Source of the DNA: Candidatus Leptofilum proximum
Lineage (GTDB): Bacteria; Chloroflexota; Anaerolineae; Promineifilales; Promineifilaceae
Assembly: GCA_016710325.1 (NCBI GenBank)
Contig: JADJXK010000002.1
Span: forward strand, 558,001 to 622,000
Direction: 5' to 3'
Length of the DNA: 64,000 bases
Shown: positions 27,001 to 35,208 of the stretch, one piece after another
How the letters are laid out: each line of letters starts with the position of its first letter
How positions within the stretch are numbered: position 1 is the stretch's first letter
Notes under the pieces: generated by a model
The model's database searches: none
What the model saw: only the letters and a program-made list of their open reading frames with translations
What the model was told of the DNA's origin: nothing
Translations under genes and position numbers: made by a program

Positions 27001-28200
27001 GGCCGTTGCCCCATCGGCAATAAAGTAAACCAAACCACCGGAAATATCGTTCAGCCCATCCATGTCGTAATCCAGGCAGGCGGTTTCCTGGTTGGTGAAG
27101 TCGCGGGTGAGGCGAGCGGGCGTATCGTCGCTGAAGTCGAAGTTGTAATTGAGATCCACGTAGACCGTGTCGTACAGGCCCGCTTCGTTTTCATCAACCA
27201 CCAACACGGCGGCGCGTTCCCCGGAAACGGCCGTGCCGTCGCCAAACGAACCGCCAATAATGTCCGCCACCGCCGCCAGCGCCTTATCGGGGTGGGACCC
27301 GTAGTGATATTCGCCGCTCAAGCTGGTGCCGGTGACCATGTAATGATGCGTCACCGCCGCGCCAATCGGCGTGTAGGTGAAGTCGCCTGCCGTGGTTGCC
27401 GAAGTATCGGCAAAGTCGGCCAGGCCGTCGGCGATTAAACTCGTGCCGACGTAGTAGTCAAAGGCGGCGTAGTAGCTGGAAACGGAGTCAAACATCTGCG
27501 GCAGGCCATAGTAAGGTGAGGTGTCGTCGTCGATGGTGGCCCAGGTGCCTTGCAGATCGGGGTGGCAGTAGTCGGCGCCGGAGTCGTTGGACATATAACG
27601 CACGCCAGCGCCCGTGTATCCCTTGGCCCACGCTGCCTGAGAGCCGTGAATCGCGCCGCCAGTGCCATACCAGCCTTGCGGCGCTGGTCCAGGGCTGATC
27701 TCACCAGCCAGGTTTAAGGCGGGCGTGACTTTTGCGTTCAGATTGGCCGCTACATCCGGGTCGGGCGGCGGGGGCACTTCCACCAGCGATTCCGACCGCT
27801 GCAAGAAAATGACGGCCGGATCGGCTGCCATCTTCAGCAGCGCCGTGGGCGAGGCAAAACCCGCCGCCACGGTGGTCCCCAGCGGATCGGCAAAGGGGCG
27901 GGTGAAGTATTGCGAGGCATAAGCGCTCAGGTCAGCCCCGGCAGTGATGCGGGCTACAAATTGCAGTTCGCCGGTGCTGGGCGCAGCGCGAGCGCCTAAG
28001 GCCGGACCGTTGGGAACGATGTTTCCGGCCAGCGCCGCGTCGATGTCTTGTAACAGGTGGGGATGAATTTTGGTGCGGGCGTTGGTGACGGCCGTTGCTG
28101 TATTGTCACTGGCAGAAGCCGCCGACGCCAAAAGAATAAATGCCAGGCCGAGCAAAACCAGCAAAAAGCCGATCCTGCGCGGTTTTGAATCGTGATACAT
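24097..28200 (-). CDS. Large secreted subtilisin-like (S8) serine protease
   Basis: 1367-residue exported subtilase. The signal peptide is residues about 9-30 (IGFLLVLLGLAFILLASAASA). The catalytic triad is visible: Asp206 (SNDSGADYCHPDL), His435 (GGGTHGMG) and Ser647 (GGTSMAAP), with the long Asp-His gap explained by an insertion. Downstream are beta-sandwich domains and a C-terminal pre-peptidase-type domain (VTTCCTLGSDIDLYVYDPSG region). No sortase motif or anchor is seen. The ATG follows AGGAGGAAG. Upstream is a long leader with a hairpin terminator and an extended -10 promoter. Probable role is degradation of extracellular protein or processing of surface proteins. Confidence 0.93.
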   Translation of the reverse strand: MYHDSKPRRIGFLLVLLGLAFILLASAASASDNTATAVTNARTKIHPHLLQDIDAALAGNIVPNGPALGARAAPSTGELQFVARITAGADLSAYASQYFTRPFADPLGTTVAAGFASPTALLKMAADPAVIFLQRSESLVEVPPPPDPDVAANLNAKVTPALNLAGEISPGPAPQGWYGTGGAIHGSQAAWAKGYTGAGVRYMSNDSGADYCHPDLQGTWATIDDDTSPYYGLPQMFDSVSSYYAAFDYYVGTSLIADGLADFADTSATTAGDFTYTPIGAAVTHHYMVTGTSLSGEYHYGSHPDKALAAVADIIGGSFGDGTAVSGERAAVLVVDENEAGLYDTVYVDLNYNFDFSDDTPARLTRDFTNQETACLDYDMDGLNDISGGLVYFIADGATAVPTLDWYWGVPGSAYGNGDLVAFHVQDFTEGGGTHGMGTTSVAVGQGVVIGSVNWGPGGSPIAGFQGLVVGPGKDVASTQNGDFYLTPFIEDAYVYAGFGYDGLVGTDDDIQIVSNSWGFSATDNDGFDFESRLIDIINRSFAPNTALLFSTGNGAPGYGTVAPPSPASGIGIGASTLYGTIGFFEPIASDDQIIGGDVMTWSNRGPGARNVVGADVVATGAFGTGDLSLNGVLWGAIATDSFGGTSMAAPVAAGNLALMYQAWYETYGEWPTFTQAKTLLMNSATNTEHDVWSQGAGLVNADIGTDIAGGIRGLYVSPAEWSAGDYRGTEYGAFAHIMHPGDRDRQVFTVTNTGSSPLRVRVSTQTHVQIGSDDLSFTSLDQSLDHGFFTTPDYAFHVDPLIPKGTDLLMVRLSKPYAQFDPNEDLFEPFNNWRVHVQNWTDLDGDNLLWDDANGNGKVDLGEMDTGEHIRFTYGYNVGPTQQARVANPLERMADGLFVTLRHRDQVPEVPQTELGLELSYWQLRNWSWARPTRTSFAIGPGQTRSLVVTLHVPKGTPYGMYEGSVNLAYGEEEVLVPVTVAVAASGTSFDFGQANAPDGRSRTILDVPLLYDNDAVFGYTDYSWRAESGDWRFFWTDINGEDLPDSGTSYLVVDNSWDGPGSDIDTLILGPTEDCLSNGVGCDGLLSGYPGSAFYGPYTLSQVGRSSYTYIGSGRWLPETSSGGPREIVAAPVQDGLHGIFFHQVRVDGSSADEPFGGSVGLVNLDPAAIVSSAAVGPGSASLTLSSELALGGFTAEGFGLGGPVTTTENIQQDDPNDPATASFVTTVEINHGALLEVTTCCTLGSDIDLYVYDPSGALVASSTSPTDEESVRVFFPEDGTYTVAVHGWSVPGGSDAFELTINAVQGTDVSVSNLPSAIPAGGSATIDVHWDTTGFAPGTYYGLILMGPAEAPGLLQVPVEITVP

Positions 28201-28240
28201 GTCTTCCTCCTAAGCCAAATACACAACTTTTCTGCAATAC

Positions 28241-28255
28241 AGGTGCCAGGCACCT
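28241..28255. repeat. Palindrome AGGTGCCAGGCACCT in leader of S8 gene
   Basis: Near-perfect palindrome centred on CCAGG. GTGCC(T/A)GGCACC palindromes are dispersed repeats in many bacterial genomes, so this may be a repeat rather than an operator. Confidence 0.5.
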
Positions 28256-28321
28256 ACAAACGATTTTCATGGAGTGGGAAACGCACCTCCTTGCCGATAA
28301 AGTGGCACTATCAGGCAGCCA

Positions 28322-28364
28322 AAGAAAAAACCTGGCAGCTCCGCCAAATACCGGAGCGACCAGG
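28322..28364 (-). terminator. Intrinsic terminator in the leader of the S8 protease gene
   Basis: On the minus strand CCTGG-GCTCCG pairs with CGGAGC-CCAGG around a short loop and is followed by a run of six T. It lies between a good extended -10 element at 28519 and the S8 start at 28200. It therefore either ends the M23 gene transcript or attenuates the S8 leader. Confidence 0.75.
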
Positions 28365-28518
28365 CTTGAAGACAGCAAAGAACTGGCAGGAAAGCAAGAA
28401 CCAGCGCCAGTGGGTGGTTGCCATTGCCATCGTTGATCGGGTGAAATATCGCACTACCAGTTCAGTCCCTTACCTATTCAATTGAGGCACTTCGGTGAAG
28501 TTACAGCTAGTTGGGCTT

Positions 28519-28527
28519 ATTATAGCA
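28519..28527 (-). promoter_or_regulatory. Extended -10 promoter (TGCTATAAT) reading toward the S8 gene
   Basis: The minus strand has TGCTATAAT, a consensus TGn extended -10. No clear TTGACA is present 17 bases upstream, as is common for extended -10 promoters. If used, the transcript would carry a 5' leader of about 310 bases. The 28201-28562 gap holds otherwise only the terminator and palindrome listed separately. Confidence 0.5.
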
Positions 28528-28562
28528 AACTTACCGGCGAAGCAGCAGGCCAATTTTGAGGT

Positions 28563-30260
28563 TTAGGGGCTGAAACGCTGCTCAAGAAGTTCGCGGATTT
28601 CAATGGGGCGTAGAAACTGCCCCAGGTGGACATCGCCCAGCCACAGTTCAAAGTGCAGGTGGGCATCTTCGGTTTCGCTGCGCACAGAGGCGGGTGACCC
28701 GGTGTTGCCAATGAGGCCAATTTGCTGTCCGGCGGCAACGGCCGTTCCCTCCACCACCCCCGCCGCAATACCGCTCAGGTGGGCATACCGGGCCACAAAA
28801 CCATCCTCCTGCAAAATCCAGATTTGCATACCCCGGTAAAAATCAAGATTTTCGGCCGAGGTGTAGCTCAGCTCGATGTTCTCGGCGCGGCGGCGGTTAA
28901 AAGTGATTTCCGACGGCCGTTCATAATCCACCGTTGCCCGAATCACAGTTCCGGCCGCCGCGGCATAAACCGGGGTGCCGTTGGCCCAGTAAAAATCAGC
29001 CCCCTGGTGGATGCCCAGCCGGTAGTGGCGCGGCGCGCCCGGCATTTGCAAGTCACGCGGGGTCAGGTCCAGGTAGTCGCCGGAGATGGGCCAGGCGTAG
29101 CTGAGCGGGCTTTGCCAGACGGCCGTATCGTGCGGCTGCGGCGCGGTTAGAACGGGTCCACCGGTGACAAAGCGGCCGTTTTCCGGCTGCTGCCAAAAGA
29201 ACAGCCGGTCGCGCCCGGCCAACAAAAGCTGGTCGCCCGCGGGCGTGGCGGCAAAGGTGGTCACTTCCGGCAGCTGCAATACCGCCTGGAGTGCCCCGGT
29301 TTGCGGCTGCAAACTCAGCAAGCGTCGGCCTGCCTGGTCGAGAACAAAAACGGCCGTTTCCGTGGCCACAATCTGGCGCGGTTGAGTGATGGTTACCGCC
29401 GGGGCAAACGCCGCCAGGTGCATCGTCTCCTGAAAGAGGGCCACCGCAGCCGTACCGTCTGCATTGCGCCACAGCACGTACACTCTGTCGCCCACGCCAG
29501 TGATGTCCACCGGCAGCACCGCCTCCGGCAGCGACCAGAGCCGCTGACGGCCGTCAGCAAAGAAATATTGGGCATAACCGTAACTGGTTTCCAACCGCAG
29601 CCGCGCATCACCGCCCGCCGCATCGTGGCCCAGGGCGATGAAGTAGTGGCTGGACGTTTCGCCAATCGGCCGCAGGCTTTGCTCCAACCGCCAGGTGGCG
29701 CGGGCTAGGTCCAATGCATACACATCCCCCGCCCGGTCCAAAACCAGCAGCTCCTCGCCCACCAGGGCCAGATCGAGTGGTTCCTGCACGGCCAGGTTTT
29801 CTACCAAATCCCCCGGCAACAGCAGCGGCCGGGGCGGGGCGCCGCTGTCCAGGTCTAGCGCCAACACGCGTCCGCCGTCGAGCAAAAAGGCGGTGTTGTT
29901 GTTCAGGGCCAGGGCAATGGGATGCCAGAAGCTCCCGGCATCAAACTGCCAGAGGCCGCTGTTTTCGGGAAGAAGCTGGTAAAAGGGGACGTTGGCGGCA
30001 GCGGCCGTCTTCTGCACCACGGCGTCCAACGGATTCTGCCACGCGGGCCGCGGAATCACCGTGGCAGATGGCTCGGCCGTTGGTGCAGCGGTTGGATTGG
30101 CGGTCGGGGTTTGGCCGGGTACGGCCGTCGCCGCTGCGACAGGCGTAGGCGAGACCGTGACTACAACGGCATCAACCGGTGGCATGATCGCTGGGGGCGG
30201 CACAGCGCAGGCCAGCAGGCTGGCCAACAGCAGCAGCAAGCCCAGGAATACGCGCCTCAT
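28563..30260 (-). CDS. Lipoprotein with C-terminal M23 (LytM-type) peptidase domain
   Basis: 565 residues. The ATG at 30260 is chosen because AAGGAG precedes it and it opens a lipoprotein signal (LLLLLASLLAC, lipobox Cys about residue 18). A Pro/Thr-rich linker (residues about 20-75) is followed by a propeller-like region (about 85-380) and a C-terminal M23 metallopeptidase domain (HQGADFYW and HLHFE zinc-ligand motifs). It would cut peptidoglycan cross-links or act as a regulator at the cell surface. The start overlaps the stop of the upstream DUF123 gene (GCATGA), so the two are coupled. Confidence 0.9.
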   Translation of the reverse strand: MRRVFLGLLLLLASLLACAVPPPAIMPPVDAVVVTVSPTPVAAATAVPGQTPTANPTAAPTAEPSATVIPRPAWQNPLDAVVQKTAAAANVPFYQLLPENSGLWQFDAGSFWHPIALALNNNTAFLLDGGRVLALDLDSGAPPRPLLLPGDLVENLAVQEPLDLALVGEELLVLDRAGDVYALDLARATWRLEQSLRPIGETSSHYFIALGHDAAGGDARLRLETSYGYAQYFFADGRQRLWSLPEAVLPVDITGVGDRVYVLWRNADGTAAVALFQETMHLAAFAPAVTITQPRQIVATETAVFVLDQAGRRLLSLQPQTGALQAVLQLPEVTTFAATPAGDQLLLAGRDRLFFWQQPENGRFVTGGPVLTAPQPHDTAVWQSPLSYAWPISGDYLDLTPRDLQMPGAPRHYRLGIHQGADFYWANGTPVYAAAAGTVIRATVDYERPSEITFNRRRAENIELSYTSAENLDFYRGMQIWILQEDGFVARYAHLSGIAAGVVEGTAVAAGQQIGLIGNTGSPASVRSETEDAHLHFELWLGDVHLGQFLRPIEIRELLEQRFSP

Positions 30261-30859
30261 GCGGGCACTCCTTGCAGGAAGGCGGTAAACTGTTCCGGGA
30301 AGGCAGCCCACCACGCCGGATCGGCCGTCACGTGCAGCAAATGAGTCCCGCCTGGATTATCTGAACTACCCAGGCCAACCGCCAGGGGTGAAACTTCGGG
30401 CCAGGAGAGGAGGTAGTGGGCCACGGCCGTTTCCAGCGACACGCCCAGGCCGGTTGTGCGGATGAGGTAAACGGTGGTGAGGTTAACGGCCGATTCTTCC
30501 AGCAAAAAATCGACGTGCCAGCGCAGCGTTTTGCGCACCGGAGACAGCAGTGGTCCTGGCCCTAAACCAATTTCAGGAAACAGCTGGCCCATTTCCTGGC
30601 GGAGGGAATGGGGATTGGCATTGTCGCTGCGGCTGGCGTGGCGCAGCAGCCGCCGGGCCAGGGAGGTGGAGCCTTTGGCCGCCAGGGCCGACCCGACATA
30701 CACGTACTCACCAGCAGCAACCGGCAGAGGACGGCCGTTCTGAAAACGGCCGAAACAAACCAAAATCGGTTGGCTCACCGTCAGCCGCAGCAGATAAACA
30801 CCGCCCTGACTCTGGTTCCCCCAGCAGCAAAAGTGTGCATCCCGATACGTGATTTCCAT
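30257..30859 (-). CDS. DUF123 (Uri superfamily, GIY-YIG-like) protein
   Basis: 200 residues. Residues about 18-140 match the DUF123 pattern: GGVYLLRL, GEYVYVGSA, LARRLLRH and RWHVDFLL. The family (COG1833) is thought to be related to GIY-YIG nucleases and is sometimes fused to endonuclease III; its function is not settled. The last four codons overlap the start of the M23 lipoprotein gene. The pairing of a presumed nuclease-like protein with an envelope lipoprotein is odd and may only reflect shared transcription. Confidence 0.82.
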   Translation of the reverse strand: MEITYRDAHFCCWGNQSQGGVYLLRLTVSQPILVCFGRFQNGRPLPVAAGEYVYVGSALAAKGSTSLARRLLRHASRSDNANPHSLRQEMGQLFPEIGLGPGPLLSPVRKTLRWHVDFLLEESAVNLTTVYLIRTTGLGVSLETAVAHYLLSWPEVSPLAVGLGSSDNPGGTHLLHVTADPAWWAAFPEQFTAFLQGVPA

Positions 30860-31018
30860 TGCTACGATTCTATCGTTGTCTGGCCCAAGGGAACAACCCT
30901 GGCCCGAAATCCGTTTAAGGGATAGGGTCTTGGGGAATTTGCCTATTCATTCCTGCCTGCATCGCGGCAGTTCCCCCATATGTCGTGACTTTTGTCACCG
31001 GCAAAAGGAAAGGAATGT

Positions 31019-31546
31019 ATGAAACGATTAAAGTTATGGACTTTGCTTATGCTGCTGGCCATTCTTGGCTCAGCTGGCTGTACCGTTGCCACGGAGAACA
31101 ACCCGGAGGCAACTGCTCCCCCAGCAGCGACGGCCGTTTTAGATACGGCCGTACCACCCCGCCCAACGCAGGACAACTCTTCCATTCGCCAGACACCGCT
31201 CACAACGCCAGCCGTCGAAGCCGTCCCCACCACCGACGCCACGCCGGTTGTTGGTGAAGTACCGGCGGGCATCATGACGGCCGTTTTGGACAATCTCACC
31301 GACACGACGCCCGTAGCGCGGGAAGCGATCACGGTGGTGCAGGCCGAGGCCGTGGTGTGGAGCGATGGCTCTTTGGGCTGCCCCCAGCCAGGCGAGGTGT
31401 ACACCCAGGCTACGGTTGAAGGGTATCGCATTGTGCTGGAGGCAAACGGCCGTACCTACGATTACCACGCGGCCGAAACCGGTCATATTGTCCTCTGCGA
31501 AAACGCTTTGCCGCAGCCACCAGCCGTAGGCACCCCCTCCTCTTAA
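31019..31546 (+). CDS. Small conserved lipoprotein
   Basis: 175 residues. The ATG at 31019 follows AAAGGAAAGG and opens a lipoprotein signal (LLMLLAILGSAGC). A Thr/Pro/Ala-rich linker (residues 24-90) precedes a small C-terminal domain with WSDGSLGCPQPGEVYTQ, then GYRIVLEANGR, then HIVLCEN; its two Cys could pair. I have the impression that this domain occurs in other Chloroflexota and cyanobacterial lipoproteins but cannot name it. A palindromic terminator follows. TTTTGTCACC just upstream is shared with the subtilase gene at 34797. Confidence 0.82.
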   Translation: MKRLKLWTLLMLLAILGSAGCTVATENNPEATAPPAATAVLDTAVPPRPTQDNSSIRQTPLTTPAVEAVPTTDATPVVGEVPAGIMTAVLDNLTDTTPVAREAITVVQAEAVVWSDGSLGCPQPGEVYTQATVEGYRIVLEANGRTYDYHAAETGHIVLCENALPQPPAVGTPSS

Positions 31547-31556
31547 CGTTCACCAG

Positions 31557-31594
31557 AAACAATGAAGCGGCAGTTTCCTGCCGCTTCATTGTTT
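31557..31594. terminator. Perfect 17-bp hairpin after the small lipoprotein gene
   Basis: AAACAATGAAGCGGCAG and its exact reverse complement are separated by TTTC. The stem starts in A and ends in T runs, so it can terminate in both directions. Confidence 0.85.
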
Positions 31595-31607
31595 CGATTC
31601 TGCCTGA

Positions 31608-31650
31608 AGTTAGATTGGTGGCACGTTGGCCCACCAATCTAACTGTTTTC
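31608..31650. terminator. Second hairpin between convergent lipoprotein and subtilase genes
   Basis: AGTTAGATTGGTGG and CCACCAATCTAACT form a perfect 14-bp stem with a 9-base loop and a GTTTTC tail on the plus strand. It backs up the hairpin 15 bases before it. Confidence 0.75.
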
Positions 31651-31665
31651 CTTTACTGCGCAATC

Positions 31666-34600
31666 TTACCGCGCCCGGATCAACAAGGCTTCTGTGGCTT
31701 GCGTGGCGCCGCCGCGGGCACCTGCACCACGGTCACCATTGGTGACCAACATCAAGCCGAGCTCTGGCGAGTTGCCGGGGAAGGGACCGAAGTCGATAGC
31801 CGTCATCGAACCGGTAGAGTTACCAGCGATATCTTCGGTGACACCAAAGTAGCGCTCGCCCAACGGGGTTACGGTCAAGCCTTCAACCAGGTCGCCAGGT
31901 CCGCCATAGTAGAAGTCCTGCGCCACAACGTCCATGTCGACATTGGTAGACAGCATATCAGTGCCGGTAAGGCCGATTTGCTCACCACAGATCAACAAGA
32001 CGGTGTTGCCGGTGTTCATCGAATGCTCGGCAAAGAAGAACGCCGAAGCGCTACCTGTTGCCAGATTCAGAGCCCAGGCTACCTGACGGCCGTCTGAGAT
32101 AGTACCCAGGCCGCTCAGGTCACGGTTGAGTACGACGTAATCATCGACGCCGTCCTGGTTTGTATCGAGCCAGATCTGGTGGCTAACCGGCAGCAGATGC
32201 TCTTGCCGTTCCCAGGTGCTGATGGCAAAGGCCCAGATGAACGACTCTTCAGCAGAGCAGAAGCCTGCCGGAACCGGGAAGGTGTTGATACCAACCGCGC
32301 GAATGTCGGGCGTCGGGGATTGGGTACCAATCGCCCCTTCTCGCAGGTCCCGACTGATAGCCAACAGGGAGTACGAGTCAATTTGAGCCACACCAACACC
32401 GGTATTATTCAAATTAACCACCCTTTGGCCAGAACTATCAAACCGGATAGCAGGCGGGCCCGAGACCCTTGCTGCCTGCCGAGGCAGCACATGCCAGGCC
32501 ACGTGGATGGGATGCGAACCATCATCGAGAATCAGATAGCCATCATACTCGTTCAGGGTCAACCCAGACGGATCAGCGCCCATACTGCCGGAGTTCATGT
32601 AGTTACCACGCAGCAGTTCACCATGAATGGTCATTCTGACGTTGAAGGTTCGGTCTTGTCCAGCCGGAACCCGCACGGTCGCTGGTGCACTTACCTCAAC
32701 CGCACCGTTGTCGATGTCATCCTGATAGCGGAAGGTCGGGGTAATGTTGTAGCGGAGTGTTTCATTCGAGTAGTTACGTACCCGAACGGTTTTGTTCAAC
32801 ACAACCGTGTTATTGGCCACATCAACAAAACCAAAGCTCAATGCACCTGAAGCGCCACCATCTTCCCAGGCCGCGGCCGACGCGCCGACAGCCCGATCGA
32901 TACGCACTTCACCACCACCGATGCGAGCCACAGGAGCCAGCCCGGTGAAAGGATCGGTATCGATGTTGGTTTCACCGTTGTTCATCAAGGTCGCTTTGGC
33001 TTCCAGCGGGCCCAGATGGGGTGAAGCTTGCAGCAGCAGTGCGGCCGAACCAGACACCATCGGTGCAGCGCCAGAGGTACCACCAAACGGGCCAGTATCC
33101 GTGCCGGTGCCCGCGATAGCCGAAACGGACGCACCCGGTGCACCGATTTCCGGCTTCAACAGGGTGGTAGCTTCATGCTGCGGACCACGAGCGGAAGAAC
33201 CAACCATTTGGCCAACCAGTGGCAGCTGGTTGTTGGGATCAACTGTACCGGTGGAACCAACGGCCGCTTTAATGGCATTGGCATCTGCCTGGCTGATCAT
33301 GTAACCGGGAATGGAGACCGGATCACCACCGTCGCCACCGGAGAAGGGCGCGCCAGGGGCAATCAGACCGATGATACCGATAACACCACCTGCATCGCCA
33401 ATGTTTTTGATTTTGAGGGTGAAGTTACAGGCGCCACGATCAACCAGCACGACCAAATCGCTGAGCGAGCCAGGGGCGAAAGCGGCACAACCATTTAGAT
33501 TGCCGCCAGCACCATCCCCATATTGAACCGTCCCAGAGACGACACTGGTTGGGGCAACGGACCAAGGCTGGAAGACGGCGGGATAGTCCACACCGTCTAC
33601 CGTGATCAGCTGCAAAGCTGCCGACGGAACCTGTGTCTGGGCCACCGCCAACGCGGTCGGGGCGGAAGCCGGCGTGCCATGCACATACGGTTTATCGCCG
33701 CCGTTACCAGCAGACGCAACTGTGAGAACGCCAACGGCCGTTGCATTCTCAACTGCCAGGGAAAGATCATCATCGAAGGGCTGACCATAGTCAGAACCCA
33801 GGGACATATTGATGATGTCAACATGGTCAGACGGATCGCCGTCTCCATTAGGATCGACCGCAAATTCCATACCCTGAATCAGGGCAACACCGGAACATGA
33901 GGTGCTTACTGAAGAGCAAACTTTAACAGCATATAGATCTACACCGGGGGCAACACCACCGATACCACCAATGATGTGGCCAACATGCGTTCCATGTCCA
34001 GCCGCTGGGCCGTCATCCAGGGGATCCGGATCGGGCGCTTCTGCGGTATTCGGCCAGGTTGAGCCCACGAAGTCAAAACCACCCACAACTTTGGCTGTGG
34101 GGAAAGTACCAGGTTCAACGACACTGGGATCATCATTGGCATAATCGTTCGGGTCCCCGGAACCGCCCAAAGCAGCATGGTAATAATCAATACCGCTGTC
34201 CAGAACGGCAACGCGAATGCCGGTACCATCGTAGCCCATGTTCTGAACGGTGGTTGCGCCGATGTAGGGTACAGTTTCACTAAGATCCATCTCGTAGTCC
34301 GCGACTGGCTTGATGGAAACAACATCGGGGTTAGCAGCCAGATCGGCAAGAACGGCCGCATCCACGCTCATCATCACGGCATTTAAGGCAACACGGGTGC
34401 TGCCCAAAACACGTGCACTGGCGTCACGGCTGGCGGCATCAGCGACAAATGTATCATGCTGTGCCTGAATCCGATCCCGCTGGGCGGCCTGCGCCGGACG
34501 AGACTGAACGCCGCTCGCGGCCACTCGGGCTACCGGCGGCTCGCTAAAGCGCACGATGACTCGCGCCGGTCCTGACGTATTCTGCAAGCTTTGATCTACC

Positions 34601-34797
34601 TTCAGCAAAGCCGTTGCATTGTCTAGAGAAATGGGCGAATCAAGTTGGTTGGCCGCGATGGAGGCGGGCAGCGGCCGGTCGGGACGCGTCGGCTGTGAAT
34701 CCGCCTGGGCCAGGGAAACAATGCTCACCAACAGTAAAACAATGAGCACCAAACTAAGTTTGTTCACGTGGGTTTTTGGCTTTTTTGAGTTAAGCAC
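31666..34797 (-). CDS. Large secreted subtilisin-like (S8) protease with PA domain
   Basis: 1043 residues with signal peptide (LSLVLIVLLLVSIVSLAQA). Residues about 75-175 resemble an I9-type inhibitory propeptide. The triad is Asp200 (VAVLDSGIDYYH), His271 (GHGTHVG) and Ser575 (GGTSGAAP). A protease-associated (PA) domain is inserted between His and Ser (FAPGSLSDLVVLVDRGACNF region, residues about 430-530). The C-terminal 400 residues look like beta-sandwich domains. The start is GTG, with GGAGGAAAAC upstream. Only two ACGGCCGT octamers occur in 3.1 kb, fewer than in most neighbours. No C-terminal anchor is seen. Confidence 0.93.
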   Translation of the reverse strand: MLNSKKPKTHVNKLSLVLIVLLLVSIVSLAQADSQPTRPDRPLPASIAANQLDSPISLDNATALLKVDQSLQNTSGPARVIVRFSEPPVARVAASGVQSRPAQAAQRDRIQAQHDTFVADAASRDASARVLGSTRVALNAVMMSVDAAVLADLAANPDVVSIKPVADYEMDLSETVPYIGATTVQNMGYDGTGIRVAVLDSGIDYYHAALGGSGDPNDYANDDPSVVEPGTFPTAKVVGGFDFVGSTWPNTAEAPDPDPLDDGPAAGHGTHVGHIIGGIGGVAPGVDLYAVKVCSSVSTSCSGVALIQGMEFAVDPNGDGDPSDHVDIINMSLGSDYGQPFDDDLSLAVENATAVGVLTVASAGNGGDKPYVHGTPASAPTALAVAQTQVPSAALQLITVDGVDYPAVFQPWSVAPTSVVSGTVQYGDGAGGNLNGCAAFAPGSLSDLVVLVDRGACNFTLKIKNIGDAGGVIGIIGLIAPGAPFSGGDGGDPVSIPGYMISQADANAIKAAVGSTGTVDPNNQLPLVGQMVGSSARGPQHEATTLLKPEIGAPGASVSAIAGTGTDTGPFGGTSGAAPMVSGSAALLLQASPHLGPLEAKATLMNNGETNIDTDPFTGLAPVARIGGGEVRIDRAVGASAAAWEDGGASGALSFGFVDVANNTVVLNKTVRVRNYSNETLRYNITPTFRYQDDIDNGAVEVSAPATVRVPAGQDRTFNVRMTIHGELLRGNYMNSGSMGADPSGLTLNEYDGYLILDDGSHPIHVAWHVLPRQAARVSGPPAIRFDSSGQRVVNLNNTGVGVAQIDSYSLLAISRDLREGAIGTQSPTPDIRAVGINTFPVPAGFCSAEESFIWAFAISTWERQEHLLPVSHQIWLDTNQDGVDDYVVLNRDLSGLGTISDGRQVAWALNLATGSASAFFFAEHSMNTGNTVLLICGEQIGLTGTDMLSTNVDMDVVAQDFYYGGPGDLVEGLTVTPLGERYFGVTEDIAGNSTGSMTAIDFGPFPGNSPELGLMLVTNGDRGAGARGGATQATEALLIRAR

Positions 34798-34814
34798 TTT
34801 TTGTTTTCCTCCGA

Positions 34815-34827
34815 ATATTAGGTGACA
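34815..34827 (-). promoter_or_regulatory. TTTTGTCACC element just upstream of the RBS
   Basis: The minus strand reads CTTTTGTCACC about 10 bases before GGAGG of the subtilase gene. The same ten bases precede the RBS of the lipoprotein gene at 31019 (about 30989-31000). It might be a shared operator or a part of the 5' UTR; evidence is only the match and position. The rest of 34828-35008 shows nothing I can assign. Confidence 0.3.
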
Positions 34828-35008
34828 AAAGTTGAGTCATCTCATACTTTCATCCTAAGGCTGGCTCCCCATATCACAAAGGAATCAATACTGGCTGTGC
34901 CCGGTTTCCAACCGTGCTACCTCTGGTCAAATGTCAAATCAGACCCTTGCCAGTATATGATGAACTGGTTCTATTCTTAAGCATCACCTCCCTGGTGTGG
35001 TATAACGC

Positions 35009-35048
35009 AAAAAAGCCATGTCAACAGCACGGGCTGTAACACTGGCTT
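35009..35048 (-). terminator. Terminator for the ROK kinase gene
   Basis: On the minus strand an interrupted stem (AAGCCA..ACAGC with GCTGT..TGGCTT) ends in TTTTTT. It lies about 160 bases past the ROK stop. Confidence 0.6.
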
Positions 35049-35208
35049 GGATTAACTTAAAAAGTTGGTTGCTTTCAAAAGCATTGGTTTATAAAAATGT
35101 TGTGCTGTAGTGGGAAGGCCACTTTGCTGCAAGTTGGATTCGGTGTTTAACAAGTGTGTTGCGGGGGTAATTATAGCAAATAAATCGTGACAAAACCTTA
35201 CAATATCA

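Noticed and set aside
28381..28520. c-di-GMP or other known riboswitch upstream of the S8 gene
   Set aside because: I compared by eye with GEMM, TPP, cobalamin and fluoride consensus elements and found no convincing match; only the stems and terminator are reported.
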